DNA of 64,000 nucleotides, from the NCBI GenBank assembly GCA_000934385.1, contig KN880513.1, positions 1 to 64,000 on the forward strand, read 5' to 3'. The notes below the pieces were generated by a model that was given only the letters and a program-made list of their open reading frames with translations, ran no database searches and was not told the DNA's origin. A program made the position numbers and the translations under genes. Below, one piece after another: positions 1 through 11,264 of the stretch. This DNA comes from Cylindrobasidium torrendii FP15055 ss-10 (Eukaryota; Basidiomycota; Agaricomycetes; Agaricales; Physalacriaceae). The stretch's first letter is position 1; each line of letters begins with the position of its first letter.

Positions 1-259
1 CCTACACACTACATACTACATAGGCTGCTATTACTTGCATCCTTTCTTTACCAACACATACTTTCGCTTTTGATATTAGCATACTCTACAAGTTAGAGTC
101 TAGCAATAATTACCGTGTTTTGAAGGTCCTATTAGTGATGCGGCGCCACAGGTTTGATCTTTCAACACAACCAAACAGATTTTTCCGAAAAACGCGTTTC
201 CGCGTTTCTATGCAATCGAGAGTAATAAATATTCAACCCGACGTCCAACATTCCAGTCA

Positions 260-2128
260 TCAACCCCACTCATCCGACATGAATGGGGTGACCAAATCAT
301 AAGTATCCTCATTCGCTGTTCTTGCTTGCTGTGGTTTATTCTTCCTCTTCCCCAACGCCTTTCTGAAAAGTCCACCAACCTTGCCCTGCTGCTCCACTTC
401 CGGTGGTTCGGTATACGTTGGAAAGCAAGTGTCGACCATGCGCGCAAGCCGCTTGTCGGTCCTGCGCGCTTCATCCAACGCTGCTTGGAGGTACAACGCC
501 AGATTCGGAAAGGAGATGGGCAGAGTGGGATATGGGACTGTGGCAGTAGCTGGGATAGTGTACAACTTGGACGTCGCCGTATCCACACCACTTCGTAGGA
601 GAGCGTTCATGTGGGTCAAATTTGTCGTGTAGGAAAATGGCAGGGTATCGGTACTGCTGAAAGCGGCTGTCGCGGGCAGGTCTGGAGGTACAGGATGGTC
701 GACCGTGAACCAGAGGACGGTGCACCATTCCTGGCGTTCTGGAGGGTTCTGAGGGAAGCGAGTTAGAGAACGGTTGGGTGGGACATCAGCAGACATACGC
801 GTGTAAATTGAACGACGACGCGAAGGCGAAGCACGTCCTTGGTCTGGGCAAGGGCCTCTACTGTTGGCTCTACGCGCGTGCCAGCGAGGCGGGCCATAAG
901 CTTGAGCAGATGGCGCCATGTCGGTGCCATGATATGCAGGGGAGGGCAGCGACCGTGCGGTAAGGTTATGATGCTGGGCAACGTAGATGGCATAGGCACT
1001 TGCGGCCCAATGTCGGGCACAAAGAATCCCATTGCTGTAGGAATGAATCAGATGAACCCAGGCCAGGAAGGCGACACGACACATACAGACGCCATGCAGA
1101 AGCTCTGCATCGACAAACTGACTTGGGGAGGCATCCAACCGGTCGTCGGACGAGGAGATAGAGGGCGATGAGGCGGTCTGTGCTGGACTCGGTATGCTGT
1201 CTTCGCGATCACATATAGACTCGGCAGCGGCGATAAACGCGCTAGCACGTTGGTCATTGGGAGACAGGTTGGTAGGACTGACATGGTGGATGGCTGGTGG
1301 GTTAGGACTTAGTTGGGGCAAGGATGTTGTGGCCTCGAGATAGTCGGGCGGCGAGGGCGGCACTGGAGTCGGCATTGCAGGCGATGGAAGGTACAGCTGC
1401 GGCATTGGCATTGGAGGCGGCGATATCTGTGGAGGTAGTGGTGGAGGTGGAGGTGGAAGTGGAGGTAGAGGAGGTTGAGGCGCATAGGAAGTGACCAACG
1501 CTGCCGAGCTTGGGCCAGCGTGCGACGGGCTCACCGTTGCTTCCACCTCTGCTCTCCGCTTCTCGATTTCCTCTTGTTCGGCCAGATCCCTTGCAAACGC
1601 TTCATCCTCCAAAAGTCGGTGGTCCTCAGCGGCTAGTCTTCTTGCAAACTCTGCATCTGCAGATATCATGCGTTCTCGTTCTACCACCTCGTAGGGCAAT
1701 GTCATGCGCATTGATTCTGCCACAGCATGTGCCAAATCCTCCTCCTCCTGCGCCGACAGTCTCTCCGCTTGCCTGTCGCGGGCGGCATATGGATCTGGAA
1801 ATGGAAATTGGTCGTTCATTGCATTTGACGGCAAAGGCAGCGAGGGAAGCGGGGCCGTCATCGCCTCTGGCGACGCGTTCACTGCGTATCTGATATCATA
1901 TGGCCACTGGCCTCTCCCAGGCATCTCTGTGAACGCCCGTCTCATCCCAACCGGGGCCATATCCCCACCGTTGTCGCTGCCTCTTCTCACCGCCTCAAAG
2001 AATAAATCTGGCCGATGGATCGTCGCTGGCGGCCGGAGAATGGGTGGAATGATACCCATGGGTCCCGAGGGCGCCGTGGCCGCGCGATGGCGCAGCGGAT
2101 TTGGCCATTCTGCGTATCGAACATCCAT
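260..2128 (-). CDS. Uncharacterised proline-rich protein (588 aa)
   Basis: Three exons: 1087-2128, 799-1034 and 260-748. The introns (52 and 50 nt) have GTATGT donors and CAG acceptors, and the join keeps frame throughout. I do not recognise the family. The first third is acidic and helical, with a stretch EEEDLAHAVAESM that resembles a ubiquitin-interacting motif. A run of short proline blocks follows at about residues 215-260, then a Ser-rich linker. The last 240 residues look globular (WRHLLKLMARLAGTRVEP, then EWCTVLWFTVDHP), with a basic patch and the C-terminus PFMSDEWG. No signal peptide or membrane segment is visible. Reading straight through the first intron would give an unrelated frame, so the middle exon is needed to restore the conserved-looking segment. 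Function unknown; adaptor or ubiquitin-binding roles are only speculation. Confidence 0.75.
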   Translation of the reverse strand: MDVRYAEWPNPLRHRAATAPSGPMGIIPPILRPPATIHRPDLFFEAVRRGSDNGGDMAPVGMRRAFTEMPGRGQWPYDIRYAVNASPEAMTAPLPSLPLPSNAMNDQFPFPDPYAARDRQAERLSAQEEEDLAHAVAESMRMTLPYEVVERERMISADAEFARRLAAEDHRLLEDEAFARDLAEQEEIEKRRAEVEATVSPSHAGPSSAALVTSYAPQPPLPPLPPPPPPLPPQISPPPMPMPQLYLPSPAMPTPVPPSPPDYLEATTSLPQLSPNPPAIHHVSPTNLSPNDQRASAFIAAAESICDREDSIPSPAQTASSPSISSSDDRLDASPSQFVDAELLHGVCMCRVAFLAWVHLIHSYSNGILCARHWAASAYAIYVAQHHNLTARSLPSPAYHGTDMAPSAQAYGPPRWHARRANSRGPCPDQGRASPSRRRSIYTRMSADVPPNRSLTRFPQNPPERQEWCTVLWFTVDHPVPPDLPATAAFSSTDTLPFSYTTNLTHMNALLRSGVDTATSKLYTIPATATVPYPTLPISFPNLALYLQAALDEARRTDKRLARMVDTCFPTYTEPPEVEQQGKVGGLFRKALGKRKNKPQQARTANEDTYDLVTPFMSDEWG

Positions 2129-2374
2129 TCAGCACTTGGCTGGTACGAGGAAGGAAACTCGTCCCATCCTCACCGGAACGATTGTTATTCGGGTTACATG
2201 AGGCCATTTCCCCGGCCCACATCCCAGAGTCAGGCACAGACCGCCGAGTGACTTGCGAGTCGACGTTGACTTGAGTATTTGAGGTCAATGGTGAGTCGTG
2301 ACTGCTTTGGAAGCTTATTTCAAACATTCCGGCGTGTTGAGGGCACTATATATGCCCAATTCGATTTGCTATCA

Positions 2375-2446
2375 TCTTTGCTAGTATATCGGTTAGTACA
2401 CGCGCCTGTCACGCGCGAAAGCTGGGTTCGACTCCCAGGCAGAGAG
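2375..2446 (+). tRNA. tRNA-Asp(GTC), intronless copy
   Basis: A 72-nt cloverleaf: acceptor stem TCTTTGC/GCAGAGA (one T-G wobble), D arm 2384-2399, anticodon stem CGCGC/GCGCG, loop CTGTCAC with anticodon GTC at 2408-2410, T arm CTGGG/CCCAG with loop TTCGACT, and discriminator G at 2446. No intron. The mature sequence is identical to the intron-containing copy at 63012-63106. Confidence 0.95.
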
Positions 2447-2451
2447 AAAGG

Positions 2452-2457
2452 TTTTTT
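2452..2457 (+). terminator. RNA polymerase III T-run
   Basis: Six consecutive T residues begin 6 nt after the tRNA-Asp end, the usual Pol III stop signal. Confidence 0.7.
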
Positions 2458-2847
2458 GGTCTTTTTGTCAAGACCCAAGACCTGACATCGATGTCATCTT
2501 ACTTGAATTTTGTTTCCAAGGTTGCAAATTTGCAACTCGCCACAGCTGACGTTCAAGCGCGTGGCGACGGCCCTGGCCCCACGCGATGGGTGGAAACTAC
2601 AATGTGTCTACTGCCTTACACAAAGATCTAACTTATTCAGGCTCAAAAATATCAAACATTCTCGAGAATATATGCAATGTATGTGTGGTATGCATGGTGG
2701 AGGGAGACAAGATTCAAGCACAGAGGGGAAAAAGCTGGAAACACGAAGTATGTGAGAGAGAATGAGAAGATTAAACACAGAAACCACAGAGGCAAACGGA
2801 CATGAGATAGAAGAGAGTACATAAAGAACGTGAATAAGTCGTCATGG
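2458..2847. other. Intergenic, no gene seen
   Basis: Between the tRNA-Asp and the stop codon of the Rim15-like gene on the minus strand. It should hold that gene's 3' UTR. No conserved ORF or structural RNA was found on either strand. Confidence 0.5.
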
Positions 2848-5800
2848 CTATGAGCCCAGCGTCATCGAAGTTGACGCCGTCACTTTTGTCGACGTTGCTC
2901 CGGGCATCGTAGTCGTCTTAAACCCAAGCTGTCTCATCACCGCTGCGCGCTTCATGAGCCGGAGTCTCTTCACCAATGCTAAAATCACATACCCAGTAGG
3001 TCTGCTTTCTGCAGCGGCTTGGACAATTGAGCACTAAACAGCCCAGTCGTATCACCCAATCCGTCCACGCCTCCGTAGGCACTGACTGCAATGATGGGTG
3101 TGTTCGTGTTCTTGTTGTTCGTACTCTTAATGTATCGCGCAGCACCGTCCCCATCGAGGACAGGCATGTGCAAGTCCATTAATATGCAGTCAAACTCTGT
3201 TCGATTGTCTGTTAGCACCTTTGATTGTTTCGCAACTAAAACTTACTGATATCGCCCATGGCCACACTGATCGCCTCGCTGCCATCCTGAACAACGACAC
3301 AGCGACACCCGAGTCGAATCAGCAGTGTCTCTATGATCTTCGCCGTAATAGGATTGTCTTCCGCCAGTAGACATGTTACCGCCCTGTCGCTTGGGTCGGG
3401 CCCTCGCCTCAAGTCAATGGAAGCAACACTGGAGGGCGGTGTCCCAACGATACTGCCAGCACCACCACTGTTCCACGTCTCGCTTCCACTTCCATCTCCT
3501 ACACTCGAGACAGAGGCGGTCCTCAATCGACTAGGCATCGAGTTCCTACGATCAACACTGTTCTCGTGATGTGCATGCTTGAATCGGTCGACCGGCCCAT
3601 ACTCAGACGGCTTACGCCCGTGTCCACCGGATCCAGGCGTACTCGTCCGAGAGGGTGAGGACGCGATAGAAGACGATGTAGACGTCGCGGGGCTTGGCGG
3701 CCCGCCCCGCGAGGGATCACCAGTAGTCACAACGGTCGGCGCTTTCTTTGCCTTTGTCGACAAGCTCCTCCTTCGGTTATGTAGTCCTGAGCCTTCGGAA
3801 ATGGCATGCGTGAGCGGCACCATTTGGTCTGTCTTCAACTTTCGGATGACATCGTCGTTTGCCTGCTTCAAGACAGGCAAGTTTTTGAAACTGAAGGACC
3901 CAAAATCGTCCGCAGGACTAGTTATCGTACTAGACAAGTCTCGCAATCCGTGGGTTGTCGCAGAGGGTGGGGGCATTGCCGAGTCAGCGACAGGGCTCGT
4001 CCCGGCGAGCATCGAATCATCGTCGTGGAATAATTGTGGGATAGCACCTCGAGGATCAAAGTAGTCCGTCGACTCGGGATCAGTAACTTGTGGGATGAAT
4101 GCAGCTTCTGTAGCTGTAACTTGGTCCCATGCAACATCGTCGAACCAAGGGTGACTCTTGACCTCCTCCGCTCCGTTGATACCTAAACGTCGCGCCGGTG
4201 TGGTCTGCATCAACCGTGCCATAAAGTCATGCGCCTCCTGCGAGAAGTCCACCCATTCATCGTGCCATTCGATTTGGCCAGACAAAATGTTTTCAAAGAC
4301 TTTCTCTGGACTATCAGCGTGGAATGGGGGGATGCCGTACAGAAATTCGTAGGTGATAACACCCAGTGCCCACTGGCAAAAAATTGTCAGTTTCAATCAC
4401 TCTTAAGATGTCATGGTCTACACACACCCAGTCGACTGCGGCATCATCCCCTCTCAGCCCCAAAATCGTCTCCGGTGCAAGATAATCCGGCGTGCCTACA
4501 AATTGCTTTTCTCCAGGCGGTGTACCGCTTTGCGAAGAGTGTGGATTGCTTGATGAATGACTTCGCAGATCGTTCGTTAACTCTGTCGCAAAGCTCTGCA
4601 CCGGGCTGTCTCCGCCGCCGCCCCAGCCGCCACTCCCGCTCACGCTGCCCTCGCGGTTTCCGCCGACCCGCTCGAATTTTCTGGGTATGATCCCCAGATT
4701 TACCGCGCTCTCACTCGCACTATTTTCATCATCTGTGGAGAAGAGATAAGGGGAATTGCCCAGTCGGGGGATCGACTGCGTCCGTTGGGTGAAGTACGAA
4801 CCTCCAGGCTCGGCGTAGACCAGCGGGGACGAAAGATAGGCCGAATCCATAGACGGAGGTCGTGAGCGCACGCCACGTGCAGGTGGACGCGTAGAGGATG
4901 GCATTGTTGAACCCGTCTCGCGGGTTTGACGCCCGAGTAGCCCGATCCGACTCAAGCCAAAGTCCGTCAATTTGAGATGCCCGTGCTGATCGATGAGGAG
5001 ATTGTCTGGCTTGAGGTCGCTACCCACAACGATTAGTGAAGGCAACGAGCATGGCCAAGGTAAATTACCGATGAACGACACCCCGCTGATGAAGATACTC
5101 CAATCCGAGAGTAACCTCTGCAACATATTGCTTCGTCCACTCCTCTGGCAAACACCCAAGACTCTTGATGAGCGCAGCACAATCACCCCCATTCAAGTAT
5201 TCCATAACGAGATATAGGTTATCCTTGCTCTGGAAAGTGAAGAACAGCTTTGCCACGAACGGACTCTCGGCTTGCTTCATCAGGATCATGCGTTCTGCTT
5301 TGACGTTGGTGATTTGATTCTTGGCTATCATGTCGGCCTTCTTCAATACTTTGATTGCGTAATAATCGCCTGTCACTTTCTTCCGGGCCAAAAACACAGA
5401 TCCAAAAGCGCCTTTACTGATCGGCTTGATGATGTCGAAGTCCTTGATAGAGGCAGGCTGGGTCCGTGTCAATGGGTTGTTGGATGGCTGCCGCGGGGAC
5501 AACGGTGCGGAAGAACCACCAGAGGAGTTGTTGACAGTGGAATGCCGACGATGTCCACGTTTCAGCGACCGATGTCTCGACGGGCCATCGCGTGGATTGA
5601 TTTGAGGCGACGTGGGGGGCGTTATGCTAGGGCTTGGTTCGAGGAGGCTTGATGACGACTTACGCGGCCGTACAGGCGACTGCATAGGCGAAGCTCTTGA
5701 TGGCTCTAGTTCCATGGCTGGGACATGGTCGTCCTCAGAGGTAGGGGCGACAATGGGCGCAGCCAGTGCCAACGGCGAAGATATTGAAGATGGAGTCGAA

Positions 5801-8685
5801 GACCGTGTTTGAAGCGTACCGCGTCCCAACGACGGGGCTACTGGTGGTGGGCTCTGTACAGAACACGGAGCATTTGTAACTGTCCGAGGTTCGGGAGATG
5901 GCGATACCGACGGAATAGTCGACATCGGAGGAGGCATTGCCAATGGCTCGGGCGAAGGCAGCAAGTATCCCGCACGAGCAGCCGATATGTCGTCTTCCTC
6001 CTCGAGGACAGCTTCCTCCAGAACAGACGGTACCAAATCCGGGGTGAAGGTTTGGCGTTGCTCCAAGCGTTCAGCGTGAAAAGGGCCATCGTGACTGGTA
6101 GGTTGTGGCATAGCAAGGGGTTCGGGCATATAAGTGTCTTGTCGTTCGGGGCCCTCCTCGCTATCTGCTTCAGAGTCGCTGCTAGAGTCGCTGCTATCCG
6201 ACAGTGTCGCGAGGTAGGCGTTGACTTTTTCCTCCGCTTCATGCCAAACTTTCTCAGCGTACCGAATTGTGTTCTGCATGCGCACAACGTTGTCAATTTT
6301 ATGACGCATGACCCGTTCGGCATCCTGAACGAGCATCCCAAGTGCATTGTCCTCCGTCGTTGGTTTGCTCCAATTCCTAATCTGCGTAACCTTGCGCTCA
6401 GACGTCGGTGAGAGTAACCGTTGGCGCTCGATGGGCTCTTTCGACTCTTCCTCCTTCAATGATGGTATTGAAACCTCCGATGCCACAGACAGGATATCCT
6501 CCAGTTGGTCCAAAAGCCGGCGCTGCATTTTCTTCACTCCAAAACGTTGCATCTTGTTCACCCGGAATAGCTGTAATGGAGACGACATGATGGGGGAGCT
6601 CGAAGGGGAGAAGATGGGTTTGCCGCGGTAATAGGGTGTCGACACTGGGGAGTTACGGTCCATGGTACCACAAATGTCGCGTATGGTATTCCTGAGCTCG
6701 GCAATTGACTCGTTACAGTCCGAAATTTCCGCTTCCAGCCGATGCGTTTCGGCGCAAGTCTCGCTGTGCTTTTCAAAGTACCATTGCTGGATGTGAGCCT
6801 CGCATATACGGCATAGAATGGGGTCCAGACAGAGCGGCTCGGTAAAAGGGTAGGGCTGTTCTTGAAGCTGTTGCTCAATGACAGGAGTGGGCGCTGAGAG
6901 GGTTTCGCCTATCAGTTCTGGGCCACCGAGATGCTCTCCATCAGGGTCGGCACTTTCGACCTCCCCGACTAAATGGATGGAAGGAGAGTTGTGTTCGTAG
7001 CGCGGGGGAGCAAGGGGCTTAATGACCCACATTGTGTGAGTAGGAATGCACTCCTCGCGGTCCATCATGAGCATCCCCTTCCCCTCCATGCTTTGATACA
7101 AGGACTGGCCCGAAGGTGCCTCCCGATCATCCGTACGCTCCAAACACAGACGAAACTGGGCCTCCACGGTATGCGAATCGTCTTCCAGAAGTTGCTGGGT
7201 GGCGATCTGGAAGACATGACAATCGACAGGATGGATGAGCTCTGCGATACGGCGCCCAAATAGTTCCTCAGACTCAGTACTGCAGGAAGAGCTTAGCATG
7301 ATTGAGGTAGAAAAGAGGTTTGCGCATACCCAACAACATTACTCCAAGCGTAGTTAACCCATACAATCCTGTCCCCATCGAGATCGAGCTCAAGGACGAT
7401 ATTCTGGCTCTGAGCAGTCTCGGCTTGAAGACGTAATCGCTCGGTGGCAAGAACGCGGGCAGATTCTGTATTTTCCGGCGGCTTGGTCTCTTTGGGAGGA
7501 GACCTGGGAGCTGGCTCGTCACGCGTACGGCGCTGTTGACTGGTTGTGCGGGTCATGCGTAAATCGTCTAGGCGGAAGTCATCCATGTCTGATGCCTGGC
7601 GCCGCGTTGGTGTAGGTGCTGGCGGCACGGAATCGTCTGGGGGCTTCATCACGAATGTCAAGGGTTCGTCCATCTCGTCGTTGTCGTCGAAATTCCAGAA
7701 CTGCTTTTCTGCTTCCCACCACTCCAGGACACGGCTAAGGCCAGCAATTGCAAGCAGGACTTGAACATACCAATTACGGCCGTGCCAGTCCGGATGGTCG
7801 TCCCAGGCGCGTCCAATAGTCTGTACGCGCTGAACAAGGGACTCGCATGACTTGGGTTGAGCGGTAAGGGCAGCTATGGACATGTCGGTAATCTGAGTAG
7901 CTATAGATATTAGCTCATAGAGGGCGGCCATGATTGGATCTGCGGTATCATCGCTCATGACACGAGACGAGCGGCGATTGGAAGAGGAATAGTCAGAGAA
8001 CGAGGCGTGTGTTTGGAGGTTAGGGAGCGGGGACCGTGACCGTGAGGTGGATCGCGAGCTCTGGCCAGACCTGGTAGGCCGAGGCGGCACAGGTATTGTC
8101 CGCGACATCCGGCGCTGAATACCTTGCGACCATGTTGCTGAGCCGGACTGTTTCCGAGTGAGCGAGGGTTCGGGTAGTAGTATTGTGGACGATGCAGGAG
8201 ATGACGCGAGGCCAGATGAAGACACGGATGAAGAGAGTGGTTGTTGCCGTCGCGGGCTCATCGAGGAGGCCGATGCTAATGTATCATCAAAAATCCATTG
8301 ACAAGTAGATATCTGTTAACGGACCTTGCCTGCTATGCCTGCTACCAAACTCAAGTTCAGCCTCGTATCCACCGTCAGACTCGCTTTCGTAGTCGCCGAC
8401 CTGTGAGTCGCGGTCACGATCAGTGTCGAGATCCGTGTCACGAAGCCGCTCTTCAAAGAACGCGGTGATACTGTTCGTCACCCGGTCGAGCTCCTTGTCG
8501 CACTCTGCCTTGGCTGCCTTGAGTCGCCGTGTCACATGCCGACGGACGAACGGCATCGAGACTGTGTTGGAAGACGATGGCCCAGTGTTAGGTGGCGTTG
8601 GGACTGCCACCTGGCTGAGTGCCACGTCGGGAGAGAAAACAAGTGCGCTGGGCGATGGCCGATGGCGCGCGCCGCTGTCCGACAT
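2848..8685 (-). CDS. RIM15: Rim15/Greatwall-type protein kinase with PAS and receiver domains (1844 aa)
   Basis: Seven exons: 8325-8685, 7330-8275, 5069-7279, 4428-5019, 3247-4372, 2993-3196 and 2848-2942; all six introns are 49-55 nt and the total is in frame. Domain order: PAS-like segment about 405-480 (crossing the exon 2/3 junction), Cys-rich finger about 585-610 (CRICEAHIQ), AGC kinase about 1044-1450, receiver about 1702-1815. The kinase has a glycine loop (ISKGAFGSV), the lysine in [21 protein letters not shown] and YLAPE. About 190 Ser/Pro-rich residues separate DFG from the APE motif, the hallmark of Greatwall kinases. The receiver keeps the acidic pair (AEDN), the phospho-acceptor Asp (CILMDLHMP), Ser (AVSA) and Lys (LSKP). 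In yeasts this family links TORC1/PKA and nutrient signals to endosulfine and PP2A-B55 and to quiescence. The same role here is inference. Confidence 0.95.
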
Positions 8686-9004
8686 GATGGCGGTTGGTTC
8701 TAATGATGGTGATGCCTTCGAAGGCGAGCCGTCAAGGACGTCCGTAGCGGTGGTAGGCGGTCAGCAGTGCATAGAACAACAGCAGCAGGACAAGTCGAGG
8801 TGGTGGTCAGAGGGAGACACCAAATCCCACTGATCGTGGATAAGTACTCAGTTGTAATAATGCTTGCTAGAAATACGGTTTTTCTCATTATGCTCAAGAT
8901 ATCCAACTTTAGTTGGTGGGCATTTTCACTGTCGAGCAAGACTTCACATTGACATTTCGGCGATTTCACTACAAAGGTGTGACACGTTCTACGTCACATT
9001 GACA
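8686..9004. promoter_or_regulatory. Shared divergent promoter, RIM15 / mitoribosomal S18
   Basis: 319 bp separate the start codons of the Rim15-like kinase (minus) and bS18m (plus), so both promoters and 5' UTRs must lie here. No clear TATA box or known site was recognised. Confidence 0.5.
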
Positions 9005-9660
9005 ATGCTCCGTCCCGCCATCATGTTCGCGCCCATTCGGCAGCAAGCAGCGCGCACCTTTTCCGTTGCACGTGCTGTCCGTTACAGCAGCAGTGACAGC
9101 AAGTCCACTGTCCTTGATAAAGTTGCCGAGGTCTTCCGAGAACAATCTCACGCGCCTGCACACGAAACTAGCATAGGCAAACGCCCCGCTGCAGAAATTG
9201 GTGCGTTATACGAGCACGTATCACGACATACTAACAAACTGTCGACTCAGAAGCAGGATTTTCCGACCTCAGCACACAGGAGAGATATAGGCCGTTCATG
9301 AACACCACCGTGATTCGTCCTCACGAATTTCATCCCAATGCCCGTCGTTGGAGAGACAAACAATGGCCAAGCACTCCGAACGTTGGTCCTGCCTACAAGG
9401 ATGCTGTCACGCTAGACGCCTTCCATCAACTGGAATTAGACCCCATGGACTTTGCTGCAACGCCCACCGTTCTCAACAAATTCATGACCACCATGGGCAA
9501 AATCGAGCCCCGGTTCGTTACCAACCTCACCCGCAAAAATCAGCGTCGCTTGGGAAAGGCCATCCGACGGTCGCGCATGATGGGAATCATCCCCTCGTTC
9601 AGTCTGCGCAAGAAGCACATTGCCAACCCCGCAGCTCTTGGTTTCGCAGAGTACCAATAG
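9005..9660 (+). CDS. RSM18: Mitochondrial small-subunit ribosomal protein bS18m (201 aa)
   Basis: Two exons, 9005-9200 and 9251-9660, with one 50-nt intron (GTGCGT...CTCAG, branch-like CTAAC inside). The N-terminus is rich in Arg/Ser/Ala with almost no acids ([19 protein letters not shown]), as expected for a mitochondrial targeting peptide. The C-terminal half carries the S18 core, including [16 protein letters not shown] followed by a short basic helix and [10 protein letters not shown]. Bacterial S18 binds the platform of the 30S subunit, and the mitochondrial form does the same in the mitoribosome. A second in-frame ATG at 9023 could also be used. The stop codon lies only 19 bp from the stop codon of RPN11 on the other strand. 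Confidence 0.92.
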
Positions 9661-9679
9661 ATTACATACTTTATTTACA

Positions 9680-10836
<1,157 letters not shown>

Positions 10837-11264
10837 GGTAGATCGAGTGTAAAGTGAACGCTTCCAGTGACGCGTCGAGGCATGCGTAAGTGCCATGCGT
10901 GCATGATCTTCTGAGATAAATACCGAAACACAGCCACAATGCATGCTGAGCCCTGGCCCGGCGAGCCCACCTGAACCACCAGTTACTTACGCGCTACAAC
11001 CAGATACTGTATACTTAGATGCAGTGGTTGGCCAGTGGCTGGTGTCGAAGCTAAAGCTGAAATCTGGTAGATTCACGCGCTTCGTGATCTTCGAAAGCTC
11101 AGTCGATAAAAACCATGTTGACCTGACGATGCATTGATAGAAATTGTACTTTAGCGATGCCTATACCATGATGTGTAGAGTACATATGTAATGGGCCTAC
11201 AGAAACGATGCTGACCGGAAAGGTGTGGTCCGAAATATGAATAAATAGGCCGAATCCGATTGCA
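10837..11264. other. Promoter region of RPN11 and 3' flank of PCF11
   Basis: 428 bp between the RPN11 start and the PCF11 stop, both on the minus strand. A 64-codon plus-strand ORF here (10943-11137) has no family signature and I treat it as noise. Confidence 0.45.

Noticed and set aside
10943..11137. 64-codon plus-strand ORF upstream of RPN11
   Set aside because: No domain, no splice partner, and it lies in the RPN11 promoter.
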